A DNA stretch of 64,000 nt from Musa acuminata AAA Group (taxonomy: Eukaryota > Streptophyta > Magnoliopsida > Zingiberales > Musaceae): NCBI RefSeq assembly GCF_036884655.1, contig NC_088359.1, forward strand, positions 17,736,501 through 17,800,500. Reading direction: 5' to 3'. Position numbers and translations under genes: made by a program. This document shows, in pieces, positions 10,717-22,249 of this stretch (its first letter is position 1; every line of letters begins with the position of its first letter). The notes beneath the pieces were generated by a model. It made no database searches. It had not been told where the DNA came from and saw nothing but the letters and a program-made list of their open reading frames with translations.

Positions 10717-11465
10717 TGTTAGGATCAAGAGCACTAAGAGGGGGAGGGGTGAATTAGTGCATCGGAAAACCTTCTGCGATTAAAATAGAAAACTGCGTTC
10801 GTTTAATAGAAGTGATTTTGGTAAGAAAGATGATTCGTAAACAACTTTAATTTGAGATAAGACGAGATGCAGTTAAAGCAAAGATATAAAGGCAGTTTGT
10901 AGTTATAATGGAAATCAGAATGTAAGCGCAAACTAAAATATGACGTTCGTACGATAAAACTGATTTGCATCTTAAACCCCGATTCGGAGAGCATTGAACT
11001 TTAAAACACATTCGTAAACACACAGAAGGCAGTAAGCTATTGAGGAGGTTTGCAGTAAAGATAAGATGCTCAAAGTAAATGCAAACCGAGATTTAGAGTG
11101 GTTCGGTCAATCTTGACCTACTCCACTTTTGGCTTCCTCCACCGATGAGGTCACCGACATCAATTAGAGGCCTTCCTTCAATAGGCGAAGGCCAACCACC
11201 CTTTTACAATTTCACTCCTTTTGACGGGCTTAGGAGACAACCCTTACAGAATTTTCTCTCCTCTCTTTACAACTCAGAACTTGGAAGAAAAGAGGGAGAA
11301 GAACTTTTGGCCTTTACAACAATTTTGAGCTCTAAGAATCACAGAAAAAGATCAAGATTTTGGTGTAAGTTCATACCCTTTCAGCGCTGAATGGGTGGGG
11401 TATTTATAGGCCCCAACCCAGTTCAAATTTGGAGCTCAAAACTATTAATTCCTAGAATTCCGGGA

Positions 11466-11826
11466 TCAGGCGGTTGCACCTCTTGACTGGAGCGGTTGCA
11501 TCGCCTGGCAGAGCTTGAAGACTGAGCCTCTGGGCGGTGCCACCTCCTATCAGGGGCGGTTGCACCTCCTGCCAAAGCTCGAAGACCGAGCTCAGGCGGT
11601 TGCACCTCCTAACTGAGGCGGTTGCACCGCCTAGCAAAGCTCGAAGACCGAGCTCAAGCGGTGCCACCTCCTGTCAGGGGAGGTTGCACCGCCCAGTCTC
11701 GCTCGGAGACTGAGCCCAGGCGGTGCCACCACCTGGCTGGAGCGGTTGCACCTCCCAGTCTTGCTCGGACACTGAGCCCAGGCGGTGCAACCTCCTGCCT
11801 TGGGCGGTTCAACCGCCTAGCAGAAA
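11466..11826 (-). promoter_or_regulatory. Repeat array in M 3' LTR promoter
   Basis: About ten units of the type GGCGGT(T/G)GC(A)ACC(G/T)CC separated by linkers such as AGCTCGAAGACTGAGC, starting about 57 bp upstream of the TATA box at 11401-11408. It corresponds in place to the arrays of X, A, N and E but with a different linker, so the array is a family-wide module with its own sequence turnover. Confidence 0.5.
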
Positions 11827-11884
11827 TCAGGGTTCGAATGGGTTGATCCATTCGGCCCAATTTGGGTTTTTCAGGGGCCCAATT

Positions 11885-12031
11885 GCCCCAAGATTAAGTT
11901 TTTTTTTGTAAGTAAAAGTAAATTGATTATGTGTAATGTTTCTACAAATAGCTTTATCTATACAAGTCATAGACAAAGCCAAGTAACTCATAGAGTGCGA
12001 ATGCGATAGTTATGTGCCCCAAGATTAAGTT
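11885..12031 (-). mobile_element. 5'-truncated LINE tail with 16-bp target duplication
   Basis: gccccaagattaagtt is present at 11885-11900 and 12016-12031. The 115 bp between them, read on the minus strand, match the last part of the LINE at 15179-17971 (TATCGCATTCGCACTCTATG, TTGGCTTTGTCTATGACTTG, ATAAAGCTATTTGTAGAA) and end in poly(A). The original intact site is still visible in the N LTRs (43068-43076 region: ...ggggcaattgggcccc and ttaatcttgggg complement). Confidence 0.9.
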
Positions 12032-12473
12032 AATGGGATCACCTCCTATTTCCAACTTAATCATTGTGCTAACTACGATATTCCGTAAGACATTTACTGC
12101 AACTTGCTCCGATGCGTCAATCGCTTCTTCCGGCAAGCTTCCGGCGAACTTCCGTCGATCATCCGATGAACCCTCGGTGATGCTCCTGCGGACTTCCGGC
12201 AAACTCCTAGACTTGCGACGATTCACTTGGCGAGTTCCGATGAGCTTCTTTGGCAAGCTTATGGACTTCTCGAATTTGTTCCTGCCGAACCTCGGACGAC
12301 TGTCCGAACTTCCGTCGAACTCTCGAACTCCCAACGTGATCATTGTCTTGACTCCAGCGCAACTCCTGCTGCATGTCTTACTTTCATCATAGTTAATCCT
12401 GCACACTTATCTCAGCATATAGATTAGATAACAAATGACAATTGACTTCATCATCAAAATCCGAGATTCAACA

Positions 12474-13621
12474 ATCTCCCCCTTTTTGATGATAACAATC
12501 AATTGATAATTGAGTTAACGTTAACTCCCCTTGTCTATATGGTATACTTGAGATAAGTCATTCTTGAATTCAAAACCTAAGAATTCAAGAGACATATTGA
12601 TAAGTTAGAATAATTTGAACTTATCAATACTCCCATCATGATTCCCATCATGATGTATCTCTCAGAAGATGATGTCAAGGCTTGACATTCATTTTCAAAT
12701 TTTTCATAACAAGTTTGAATGATGGTAAGAGTAGCAATTCATCATATTGTAAGATATCAACATGTAAAGCTTGCGAAGTAAGATTTTGATATCATTACAT
12801 GATGTACATATTCCAAATATTTTAGCAAGTATTGCATTTCATCATATGGTAAGATATCAACTCGTAGAATTACGATGCAAGTTTTTTGTTTGATATATTG
12901 ACGCGATACAAACAAAGTATAATGCAAATTAATCATACCATATGTTCATATATCTCTTGGTGATGCAAGCATGGCATAATCATAGCATTAGTGTTTATAG
13001 CATCAATTCATATATTTCTCCCCCTTTGTCATCACCAAAAAGCATGGTAGTTGTGATACTAGGAGAACAATATGAGCCAATTTTGAGCATAAGTACGATA
13101 ATTGTTCATGCCTTTACTGGGTTCATGTTATTTTCCAATAGTAAGTGATAGGAAATCAAGCATATAAAGGAAGGCATGATACGTAGATTGCTTTGAATAC
13201 TTCTTCCTTTTTATTTGTTATAATCTTTTTGCATGAAGGAGGAAAGCTAGTTGTGATACCAGCTATTTGTGAGTTTACTTTGAGTCAAGATATGTGTGTG
13301 AAACAGCTTTTTGCAAGTAAAAATACTATCATCCATATTTTAAGATGGAATTCATAAGTAGGAATCATTTCATCAAATCTTTTCAGAAAAATATTTTTCA
13401 TAAGAGTGTATGAGAAAATCCGATTTTTAGCATTCCAATTGTTAAGCGAATCCGAAAATGAAATGAACACTTTCATGTATTCGGACAAGACTATGCTACA
13501 GATTTTCAAATACAATCGTGAAGACAAAACATTTCAACACATAATTTATAACATGTTATTTAGGCATGTAATGGCAATCAGGTGATTTGATCATAACGTC
13601 CGAAAAATAATTTTAACTAGT
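12474..13621 (-). other. M noncoding 3' region with polypurine tracts
   Basis: About 1.15 kb between the pol stop and the 3' LTR, AT-rich and without a credible gene. On the minus strand it carries the 3' polypurine tract AAAAAGGGGGAGAT abutting the LTR (complement of 12474-12487), a second tract AAGGGGAGTTAA at about 12515-12530, and a third CAAAGGGGGAGAAA (complement of 13015-13028). The same three tracts are in A and N. Confidence 0.7.
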
Positions 13622-15166
13622 TTATGTATTCGGACACATCAACATTCCTAATTCTCTTCTTATGAAATCAAATTGCTCTTCACTTAGAGGTTTTGTAAAA
13701 ATGTCAAATAGTTGATGTTTAGTATCAATGAACTCTATGATTACGTCATGATTAGTAAAATGATCTCGTATAAAGTAATGTCTAATATCAATATGTTTTG
13801 TTCTTGAGTGTTGTATAGGATTCTTTGTTAAGCATATTGCACTTGTGTTATCACATTTAATGGGAATATTTTTAAGATGAACTTTATAATCTTCTAAGGT
13901 GTTTTTCATCCATACAACTTGTGCACAGCATGCACTTGCTGCAATATATTCAGCTTCGGTTGTTGATAGTGCAACCGAGTTTTGTTTCTTAGATGACCAG
14001 GAAACAATGGCATGTCCTAAAAATTGACATGTTCCTGATGTGCTTTTTCTATCTAGTCTACAGCCAGCAAAGTCCGCATCAGTATAAGCAATTAACTCAA
14101 GATTCTTTGATTTTGGGTACCATAATCCTAGATTTGTGGTACCATTAAGATATCTAAGTATTCTTTTAACTACTTTGAGATGAGATATCTTAGGGTTTGA
14201 TTGAAATCTAGCACAAAGTCCTACACTGAACATGATGTCTGGTCTAGTTGCAGTGAGGTAAAGCAAACTTCCTATCATACCCCTATAAGTTTTTTGATCG
14301 AAGCTTTCTCCACTTTCATCAATTTCTAACTTAGTGGAGGTGCTCATAGGAGTGTTAATAGCCTTTGAGTTATTCATATTAAACTTTTTTAGTAAATTCA
14401 TAGCATATTTAGTTTGACTAATAAAAATGACATTGCTTAGTTATTTGATTTGTAAGCCTAAGAAGAATGTTAATTCTCCCATTAAACTCATTTCGAATTC
14501 AAGACTCATAGTTTTAGCAAACGATTCACAAAGAGATTCATTCGTGGAACCAAAGATAATATCGTTAACAAAAATCTGAACAATGAGAAAATTATTTTCA
14601 AAATTCTTGATGAATAATGTAGTATCAACCTTGCCTTTTGTGAAATCATTTTCAATAAGAAAAGAACTAAGTCTCTCATACCAAGCCATCGGGGCTTGTT
14701 TTAAACCATAGAGAGCTTTGGTTAATCTAAACACATGATTAGGGAGGCTATTATTTTCAAATCCAGGAGGTTGTTCAACATAGACTTCTTCGGAAATAAA
14801 GCCATTAAGAAAAGCATTTTTAACATCCATTTGAAACAACTTAAAATTATTATTACTAGCATAGGCAAGGAGCATCCTTATGGCTTCTAATCGAGCCACA
14901 AGAGCGAAGGTTTCTTTGTAATCGATACCTTCTTCTTGGTTGAAACCTTTGGCCACTAATCTAGCATTGTTTCTAACCACGATACCATTTTCATCTTGCT
15001 TGTTTCTAAAGACTCATTTAGTACCAATAACTAAATGGTCATTTGGCATAGGAACAAGCTTCCACACCTTATTTCTCTCAAATTGATTCAATTCATCTTG
15101 CATTGCGATAATCAATGAATCATCTTTCATGGCTTCGTCAACACATTTGGGTTCAATTTGGGAGAG
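13622..15166 (-). pseudogene. M pol: reverse transcriptase and RNase H
   Basis: Copia-type RT followed by RNase H. RT landmarks are [30 protein letters not shown] and [12 protein letters not shown]. The active-site box reads FVND where A and D have YVDD, so the first catalytic Asp is replaced by Asn (codon at 14564-14566). RNase H has [21 protein letters not shown] and [10 protein letters not shown] and ends ELGMLMCPNT. In-frame stops lie at about 15013 and between 14440 and 14402. The integrase-to-RT linker continues at 17984-18234 beyond the LINE. Confidence 0.9.
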
Positions 15167-17983
15167 AAAAGCGGCGTTAACCGTATTTTGGGAGAGAAAA
15201 GCTGTTACAAATGGGTTCAATTTGGGAGAGAAAAGCTTACACTAGGAGATTCCAATACTAAATTTTTCTATGCTTCAATTGCTACTTGAAGGGCTGTTAA
15301 CCGTATCAGCAAATGCAGAGACAAAGATGATAATCTTATTGAGAATTTAGAAGAGGTTAAAGCACACACAGAGCAATTTTTTTATTCCTTACTCAATCAA
15401 GCTGGGAAAACTAATAACATTCATGTGGAGCCGACTTGAAAACTTGATTCGGAAGCTATTTCAATCCTCAATGCCCCAATTACTGACGACGAAATTGTAT
15501 GTGTTGTCTTTAAGTCACCAAAGCACAAAAGCCCAGGTCCAGATGGATTTCCAGCTGAATTTTACCAAACTGCTTGGTCTATTATTGGAAATGATGTGAT
15601 CAAGGCTTGCCAACATTTTTTCTCTTCAGGTCATATTCTTAGAGAGATGAATTACACCTTTATTTCTTTAATTCCGAAGAATGCAGGGGCTGATTCACTA
15701 GAGAACTATCGACCCATATCATTATGCAACTTTATTTACAAGATCATCTCCAAAGTATTAGCAAATAGAATGCAAAAGGTAATACACAAGATCATTAGCC
15801 CAAATCAAGCTGCTTTCATCAAAGGGAGAAGTATACATCAAAACATTTTGCTTGCTAATGACTTGGTCAAAGATTTGCATTCAAAAGCAAGAGGGACAAA
15901 AATATGTTTTAAAGCTGATTTACGGAAAGCCTTTGATTCAGTTAATAGGAAATTTATCTATAAGATGCTCCTCGATATGAACTTCCCACAGCAATGGGTT
16001 AATTGGATTCAATCTTGTCTGGAAACTCCAAAGTTTTCGATACTCTTTAATGGCTCACCTATTGGTTTTTTTGGGAGCACGAATGGCATCCGACAAGGTG
16101 ATCCACTCTCTCCGTATCTCTTTACTATTACGATGGAAGGACTTAGCTGTATGTTGGAACATGCAGTCTTAAATGGCAGCATAAAGGTACCCAATGCTGG
16201 CTCTATTCATATATCACATATAACATTTGCAGATGATTTACTTATCTTTCTCCAAAATGATCCAACTTCAGTAAAGAACCTGGCTACTATTATGAATGAC
16301 TTTGGTATGGTTTCTGGACTTCAGTTAAATCATGCGAAAAGTAAAGTATATATGAGCCCTCACGTTGAGAATAAGGTCTTTATTGCACAAACTTTGGGGG
16401 TTAGTGAGGGAAGCCTGCCAGTTCCTTATTTGGGTCTCCCGCTCATATCCACAGGCATTCACAAAACCCACTGTCAGCCTATCCTACAAAAAATAAAGAA
16501 TAGAATTTCTTCTTGGAAAAATAGGCTTCTATCAAAAGCAGGACGACTCGAACTCATCCGTTCTGTATTGCACTCCTACTCTATATATTGGTGTAATGCA
16601 TTTCTTCTGCCTGCTGGACTTCTCCAAGATATTGAACGGTTATTAATGAACTTCTTCTGGAATGGCACAAATGATAAGGCAATGCATATGGTAAATTGGG
16701 ATAGCATTTGCAAACCGAAAGATGAAGGGGGGCTAAATTTGAGAAATACTAGAGATTGGAATCAAGCATGCCTGGTACAACAATTGTGGGATCTTTTGCA
16801 AAACAAATGTTCCTTATGGTCACAATGAGTTTCTGCTAGGTATCTTTCAAAGGAATCAATCTGGGAAATTTCAACAAGAACATACCACTCTTCAGCTTGG
16901 AAAGGAATTTTAAAGGCAAGGAATTGGCTAATCAAACACATTTCTTATGCAATCTCTTCTGGAACTAGTACTAATATGTGGTACGATCCTTGGGTGAATG
17001 GGAAGAGTATATTTCAATTATATGGCGACAGAATACGAAAAGATCTTGGGGCTCCCAAAGATTGGAAGGTTTCCGAGTTCATTGCTAACGGTACCTGGTG
17101 TCTCCCTAATCGTATTTCTCCCGAAATGTTATCACTTTGGCCGACTATCATAGCTATTCCAATCAGGAACAACTCTTCAGATATACTTATTTGGCCTTAT
17201 GACAATGGCAAATTTAGTGCCACATCCGTATGGAATCAAATTAGACAAAGAAATAACAAGTGGGTCCCAAGCAGTTGGACATAGGATCGACCGGGATCAC
17301 AAAGACACTCCTTATGTACATGGCAGGCCCTTCTCAATAAACTACCTACAATAGACAATATGAAAAGAAGAGGTATCTATCATGTTAACCGATGCTCCCT
17401 TTGTTTGCAACAAGAAGAAACTGTTGACCACCTTTATTTTGCTTGTAATTATACAAAATGGATATGGAAGGAGATTCTCCAGCGATTTGAACTCAATAGA
17501 CTGCCGCAACCAAACTTGCACCAAGAACTAGGCGACCTTATGCAATGTTTCTCAAGAAAAGGGCCACTTACACAACTGGCAAAGGTTACTTTCAGATGCG
17601 CTATTTGGTGGATGTGGAAGGAGAGATGTAATAGAATCTTTGAATGTCAACACACAAACAATGCTCAGCTCTTGAAAGAGATTATTAGAGACTCAAGATC
17701 CTGTATGGAGCATGATCTCAAAATCGAGCACTTCACCCGAAGAGAAAAAGATATTTTTATCAAATTTAATTTTGCTATTAGCTAAAGATCTTGGGAATGA
17801 TGTCAAATAATGTACCCACAGGTAGTTATAGTCTACAGCATGTGTAGTCATAACTATCGCATTCGCACTCTATGAGTTAATTGGCTTTGTCTATGACTTG
17901 TATAGATAAAGCTATTTGTAGAATCTTTACACATAATCAATTTACTTTTACTTACCAAAAAAAAAAAAAAAAAAAGCGGCGTT
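15167..17983 (+). mobile_element. 5'-truncated L1-type LINE inserted in M
   Basis: Non-LTR retrotransposon with poly(A) tail ending about 17971 and target duplication aaaagcggcgtt (15167-15178 and 17972-17983). The 5' end is truncated inside ORF2, upstream of RT. Between the duplication and the first LINE sequence at about 15236 lie about 57 bp of filler made of partial copies of the target (two further copies of gggagagaaaagc) and of a LINE fragment (aaccgtat). Its 3' end (CTTTTACTTACC plus poly A) matches two other, much shorter insertions in the window. Confidence 0.9.
15236..17785 (+). pseudogene. LINE ORF2 remnant: reverse transcriptase and zf-RVT
   Basis: L1-type ORF2 C-terminal two thirds, all in one frame. 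RT motifs in order: SPGPDGFPAEFY, FISLIPKN, ENYRPISLCNFIYKIISKVLANR, QAAFIKGRSI, FKADLRKAFDSVN, GIRQGDPLSPYLF, ITFADDLLIF (active site Asp-Asp intact), PYLGLPL. The zf-RVT region with CSLCLQQEETVDHLYFAC follows near 17392-17445. The frame is interrupted only by stops at 15287, 15437, 16826 and 17282, at least two of which fit CGA-to-TGA change; no frameshift was seen. The endonuclease domain is lost through 5' truncation. Confidence 0.9.
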
Positions 17984-18234
17984 CGCACAAAAATTTTTAA
18001 GAGAAGATCGTGTTTAAACCCCCTTTGATGTGTCTCCTAAGATTAGCTCCTTAGGATGAGCATCTACATACTTCCAATCCTTGGGTAAGGATGTTTCAGA
18101 AGTGGATGCATCCAAGTTGCTAGTTGGAGATGGGGTTTCATTTAAATTCAAGGAATCAAAATTAACATCATCATCAAAATCGTATTTCTTGATTTCGGAA
18201 ATCTCATTGAAAACAACATGAATGGATTCTTCAA
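17984..18234 (-). pseudogene. M pol linker between integrase and RT
   Basis: Minus-strand sequence encoding the variable region before RT, recognisable by SLPK(D/E)[10 protein letters not shown] and GDTSKGV, and by [14 protein letters not shown] text at the right end. It lies between the LINE and the B solo LTR and joins the M pieces on both sides once those insertions are removed. Confidence 0.8.
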
Positions 18235-18239
18235 TAATT

Positions 18240-19816
18240 TGTTAGGATCGGAGCGGCACTAAGAGGGGGGGGGGGGTGAATTAGTGCAGCGGATTAAAAC
18301 TTCGGTTTTGATAAATCTTTCGTACGATGAAAAGCAATATCAATGGAAACCGATTTTAGAAGCTTGATAACTTAGAAACGTATGGAAGCATAGTAACTAA
18401 GTAGAGAAGTTTGCAGTATGTAAATGGCAAGAGTAGGATGCAAACCAGATAACGCAGCAGTTTTTAAAGTGGTTCGGTCAAAATTACCTACATCCACTTG
18501 CGAAGCCTTCTTCGAAGAGGCTTCCAACTTCCACTAGCAAATTTCTTGTAGGGGAAGGACTAATACCCCTCTTACAACCTTTACAAGTGGTTCACACTCT
18601 TACAATTCTTTTCAACAAGATGGGAGGAGGTGAACACTTAAGCAATATGAAAAACTAGGCTTGCAAAGACTATTCTAAGGCTCTTAACTCAAACTATTGC
18701 TTTTCAAAAAGTTGTAATCTCAGCTGAGATTTGAGGGGTATTTATAGGCCTCAAGAGGATTCAAATTTGGGCTCCAAAATTTGAATTCTCTTTGGTTCCC
18801 GATGCTGGCGGTGCCACCGCCCAGCCAAGCGGTGCCACCGCTTGGCTCTCGGGTGCTGGGCGGTGCCACCGCTTGGCTCTCGGGTGCTAGGCGGTGCCAC
18901 CGCCAAATCTGGCGGAGCCAGCTTACTGGTTGGGCTCCAAAATTGGCCCAAACCAGTCCGAACTAGAGCCCAATTGGCTCCTACTTGGTTTATCGGACTA
19001 ACACCTAATCATAACCCTAAGTAACGTTCTACCTACGAATTTAAAGACATTTTCTAAGCTATTACAATGTCCGTAAGTCAATACTTCTTCCGGCGAGCTT
19101 CCGGCGAACTTCCGACGGTTTTCCGATAAACTCTCGGAAACCATTATGCGGACTCCCAGCAAGCTCCTAGACTTCACGATTTGATCTTGACGAGTTCCAA
19201 CGAGCTTCTTCGGCAAGCTCCGATATTTCTCGGCGAGCTCCACGAACTTCCAACGAACCTTCCGGCGAGCTTCCGAAAAACCCTTCGGCAAGCTCCCTAC
19301 TCATTCTCGGCTAGTTCCGGCAGCATTCCCGACGAACCTTCGGACTTCCGTCGAACTCTCGAACTCGCAATGAATCCTTTATGCTTGACTCCGACACTTT
19401 GTTTTGCTTTATGTCTTCGTCGTTATCGTAGTTAATCCTACACACACAAGCTAAACCTCTACTCCGATCTAGACAATTATTACAACGCGAATTGACATTC
19501 TATTGCCCGGCACGTCATTGGTTGGCGCTTCATCCGATTCTTCGGTGCATCGTCCTCTCTTGCGGCTTGTTGCCCAATCGGCAGTTGACCTCCGCAACCC
19601 TGATATCCTTGGCGTAATTTCGCTCTCCTTGGCCCGATGCCCGACATCCGAAGCCTTTTGCCGTCCAATATCTTGATGTGATCTCCTCCGGCGCAACGTC
19701 AATTCCTCCTACGTTAACTGTCTAATCCTGATCGAGTAGACCTGCATCACTCAAAATGCAGTTTAAATTATAAACACATATCAAGTGGTTTCATCATCAA
19801 AATACGAGATTCAACA
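18240..19816 (-). mobile_element. Solo B-type Sirevirus LTR inserted in M
   Basis: Complete LTR TGTTAGGATCGGAGCGG...ACGAGATTCAACA, 1577 bp, with the perfect target duplication taatt (18235-18239 and 19817-19821) and no internal region, so it is a solo LTR left by recombination. It is close to the LTR of X. TATA complement tatttata at 18739-18746. Palindromic GGCGGTGCCACCGCC copies at about 18807-18905. Confidence 0.9.
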
Positions 19817-19821
19817 TAATT

Positions 19822-20672
19822 AAGGTTCTTTTATTGAAGATACGAAAAGCTTTAGAAACCGAAGAATAACCAAGAAAGATTCCTTCATCGGATTTAACAT
19901 CAAATTTTCCTAAGTTATCCTTTTTATTCAAGATAAAACACTTACACCCAAAGACTTTAAAATATGAAACGTTGGGTTTTTTGTTGTTCCGTAACTCATA
20001 AGGAGTTTTGGTGAGTAAGGGTCTTACCAAAACTCTATTCAATATATAGCATTCAGTGTTTACGGCTTCGGCCCAAAAATATTTAGGTAGGCTATGTTCA
20101 TTCAACATGGTTCTTGCCATTTCTTGTAAATTTCGATTTTTTCTTTCTACTACTCCATTTTGTTGAGGATTTCTTGGGGTAGAGAAATTATGGTTGTATC
20201 CATTGAATTCACAAAATTCTTGGAAATCATGGTTTCAAAATTCTCCACCATGATCACTTCTAATTGACGAAATCATAGACCCCTTTTCATTTTGAACAAG
20301 TTTACAAAACTTGGTAAAATATCTAAAGCATTCATTTTTCTGTTTTAAGAAGTAAGTCCATGTATATCTGCTATAGTCATCTACAATGACAAAGGCGTAT
20401 TTGCTACCTCCTAAACTTGATGTAGAGATTGGTCCGAACAAGTCCATATGGATCAATTGTAAGGGCCTAGAGGTGCTTATTTGATTCTTAGATTTGAAAC
20501 TACCCTTAATTTGTTTACCTAATTGGCAAGCATCACATACATTATCTTTGATAAACTTGATATGAGGAATTCCTCTTACAAGTTCTTTAGATGATATTTG
20601 AGTGATTAGTTTCATGCTAGCATGACCTAATCTTCTATGCCATAGCCAAGCATCCTCATTCAAAACTAAAAA
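19822..20672 (-). pseudogene. M pol: integrase
   Basis: Copia integrase on the minus strand. The zinc-binding region has LWHRRLGHASM...CDACQLGK (His-His-Cys-Cys). The catalytic core has HMDLFGPIS, VDDYSRYTW and RSDHGGEF (Asp-Asp-Glu). One in-frame stop follows GGEF at about 20234. The C-terminal part continues through MARTMLNEHSLPKYFWAEAVN, YELRNNKKPN and GIFLGYSS. Otherwise well preserved. It is interrupted on the right by Ga and on the left by the B solo LTR. Confidence 0.88.
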
Positions 20673-20677
20673 ACACA

Positions 20678-21071
20678 TGGTAAGACCCTAAAGTCTTATC
20701 GTGGAAGAAAGGGGAGAAATGGGGATGATAATGATCGCTTCGAGGGGATCGGCCTCCTTGATCGCTTCGAGGGGATTGGCCCTCCTTGATCACTTCGAGG
20801 GGATCGACCCTCCTTGATCACTTCGAGGGGATCGGCCTCCTAGAGTTTGTCCAAAGATAGAATAGTATTTTTCATAGATTACCGAAAAGGAGTAGTTACA
20901 TCCCTATTTATAGAGTTCCACTCAAAGTCCATCAGGACTTGAACTCTAATAATAAATAAATATTAAATAAACCTCTACTTGACTCTAACTGAACTAAATC
21001 GACTCAATAAACAACTGGACTAAACAGACTCAATAAACATTATTCAAAAGCTCAGAAAAAGGTTCCTAACA
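20678..21071 (-). repeat. Ga 3' LTR
   Basis: The plus strand reads TGGTAAGACCC...GGTTCCTAACA. TATA complement tatttata at 20905-20912. About four tandem 33-bp units of the type GATC(G/A)CTTCGAGGGGATCG lie at 20733-20846. It is nearly identical to the LTR at 24068-24461, suggesting a relatively recent insertion. Confidence 0.88.
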
Positions 21072-21157
21072 GTTCCTCCCTCTTAAAATCAGCCTTGTCC
21101 TCAAGACTGAGCAGCATCAATCTCGGGGAGCTTCTCTTTCAGCACTTTAGCCATAGA

Positions 21158-21844
21158 CTATCTGCAACGCATCACAACTTGTTGATCAAGTAAGTATGGT
21201 CTCCACTTTTTGAGAGTGTAAGCAACAGGTTGATCTTTCAGCGTAGTAATCGTTGCATGAAACATCTGGCCCTGTATAATCAATTTTATCTTTGAACCTT
21301 TGCTATCACAAGTGAAAATCCGTCCATCAATGATCTTTACTTCGAATCTGTCATAGTCTTCAATGTGGTGGGCTAATCGGTCAACAGTCTCAATGTCCAT
21401 AGAATTGTTAGTGCCACCAGTATCAATCAAAACTATAATAGGCTGATGCTCTAGAGTTTCGGCAACTTCCATAGTTTGCGGGTTAGAGTAGTCGGCTAAT
21501 ATATGCATTGTATGTACGGTAGGTTCAACGTGTTCATTAGAATTTATACCTTCATGATCGGAGTCCAACTCTTCTGCTTTCGGTTCCTCTCCAATTGGCT
21601 CAATCATCATATGCTGCCCTTGATTACATTGGTGCTCCATACTCCACTTTTCATCATAGTACAAACCCTTTGCTGAATTTTTCTTGAGTTCTTCTTGGGT
21701 TAGTCCTCGGGTGCCAAGGCTTTGGTTGGGAATAGATATGGTGGGTGGCATATTGATCATTTGGTGGTTGTCACTTCTGTTTCCATGATTTTCCCTGTTG
21801 ATTTTTTTCTCATGTAGATGTGCGAATGAGATCGCAGCTATCAT
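21158..21844 (-). pseudogene. Ga protease region, deleted downstream
   Basis: A 228-codon minus-strand frame. The C-terminal half is a gypsy retropepsin with VLIDTGGTNN (Asp-Thr-Gly), then AHHIEDYDRFEVKIIDGRI and KGSKIKLIIQG, similar to the corresponding part of G1. After FHATITTL it jumps to text resembling the RNase H region (KKWRPYLLDQ) and stops, so RT, most of RNase H and integrase were removed by internal deletion. Before the protease is a linker with LTQEELKKNSAKGLYYDEKW, also as in G1. Confidence 0.78.
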
Positions 21845-21940
21845 AGTGCGAGGTTGACGAGCCTTAACTTCACACCGGATCTTTGGAATAAGACCTTCAA
21901 TAAATGTATCCAGAAGTTATCGTTTCGACCAATCTCTAGC

Positions 21941-22249
21941 TTAATTTGATAATATTTCAAACCTACTATGATATTCCAACACTATAGAAGTCTCATAAAT
22001 TTTTGAGAGCTGTCCATCCACCTTCATGTATAAGTAGATTGTGTCATAATCTTGGGGCCCTTTTCTAGTATTTTCAGATTTGTGCAATGTAGAAATTGAG
22101 CTCCCACCTTGTTCAAATTTACTAAGGCTCCCCAGTAAGTCCTTTTTGAAATCATTAAGTACTTCTTGTAACCGGTTCTCAATTCTAATTTCCAATGCTT
22201 CCATTTGTGCTTTCACTGAGTTGTCGGTGGCCATTTCGTAAGACTGCAA
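21941..22249 (-). pseudogene. Ga gag N-terminal fragment
   Basis: A 102-codon minus-strand frame. The N-terminus (MATDNSVKAQMEALEIRIENRLQEVL) resembles the gag start of G1 and is probably helical. The capsid core is missing: after YLYMKVDG the sequence jumps to YHSRFEILSN, the end of the gag homology region. It is therefore an internally deleted gag. Confidence 0.7.

Larger units (their letters stand above)
10717..12473 (-). repeat. M 3' LTR
   Basis: Runs TGTTAGGATCAAGAGCAC...CCGAGATTCAACA. TATA box complement tatttata at 11401-11408, palindromic CGGTTGCACC-type array at about 11466-11826. A 115-bp LINE tail is inserted at 11901-12015. Without that insert the LTR is about 1.63 kb, matching the split 5' LTR. 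Confidence 0.88.

Noticed and set aside
11452..11860. Array of palindromic units as a CRISPR
   Set aside because: Spacers are not unique, the units are degenerate, the setting is an LTR promoter, and the genome is a plant.
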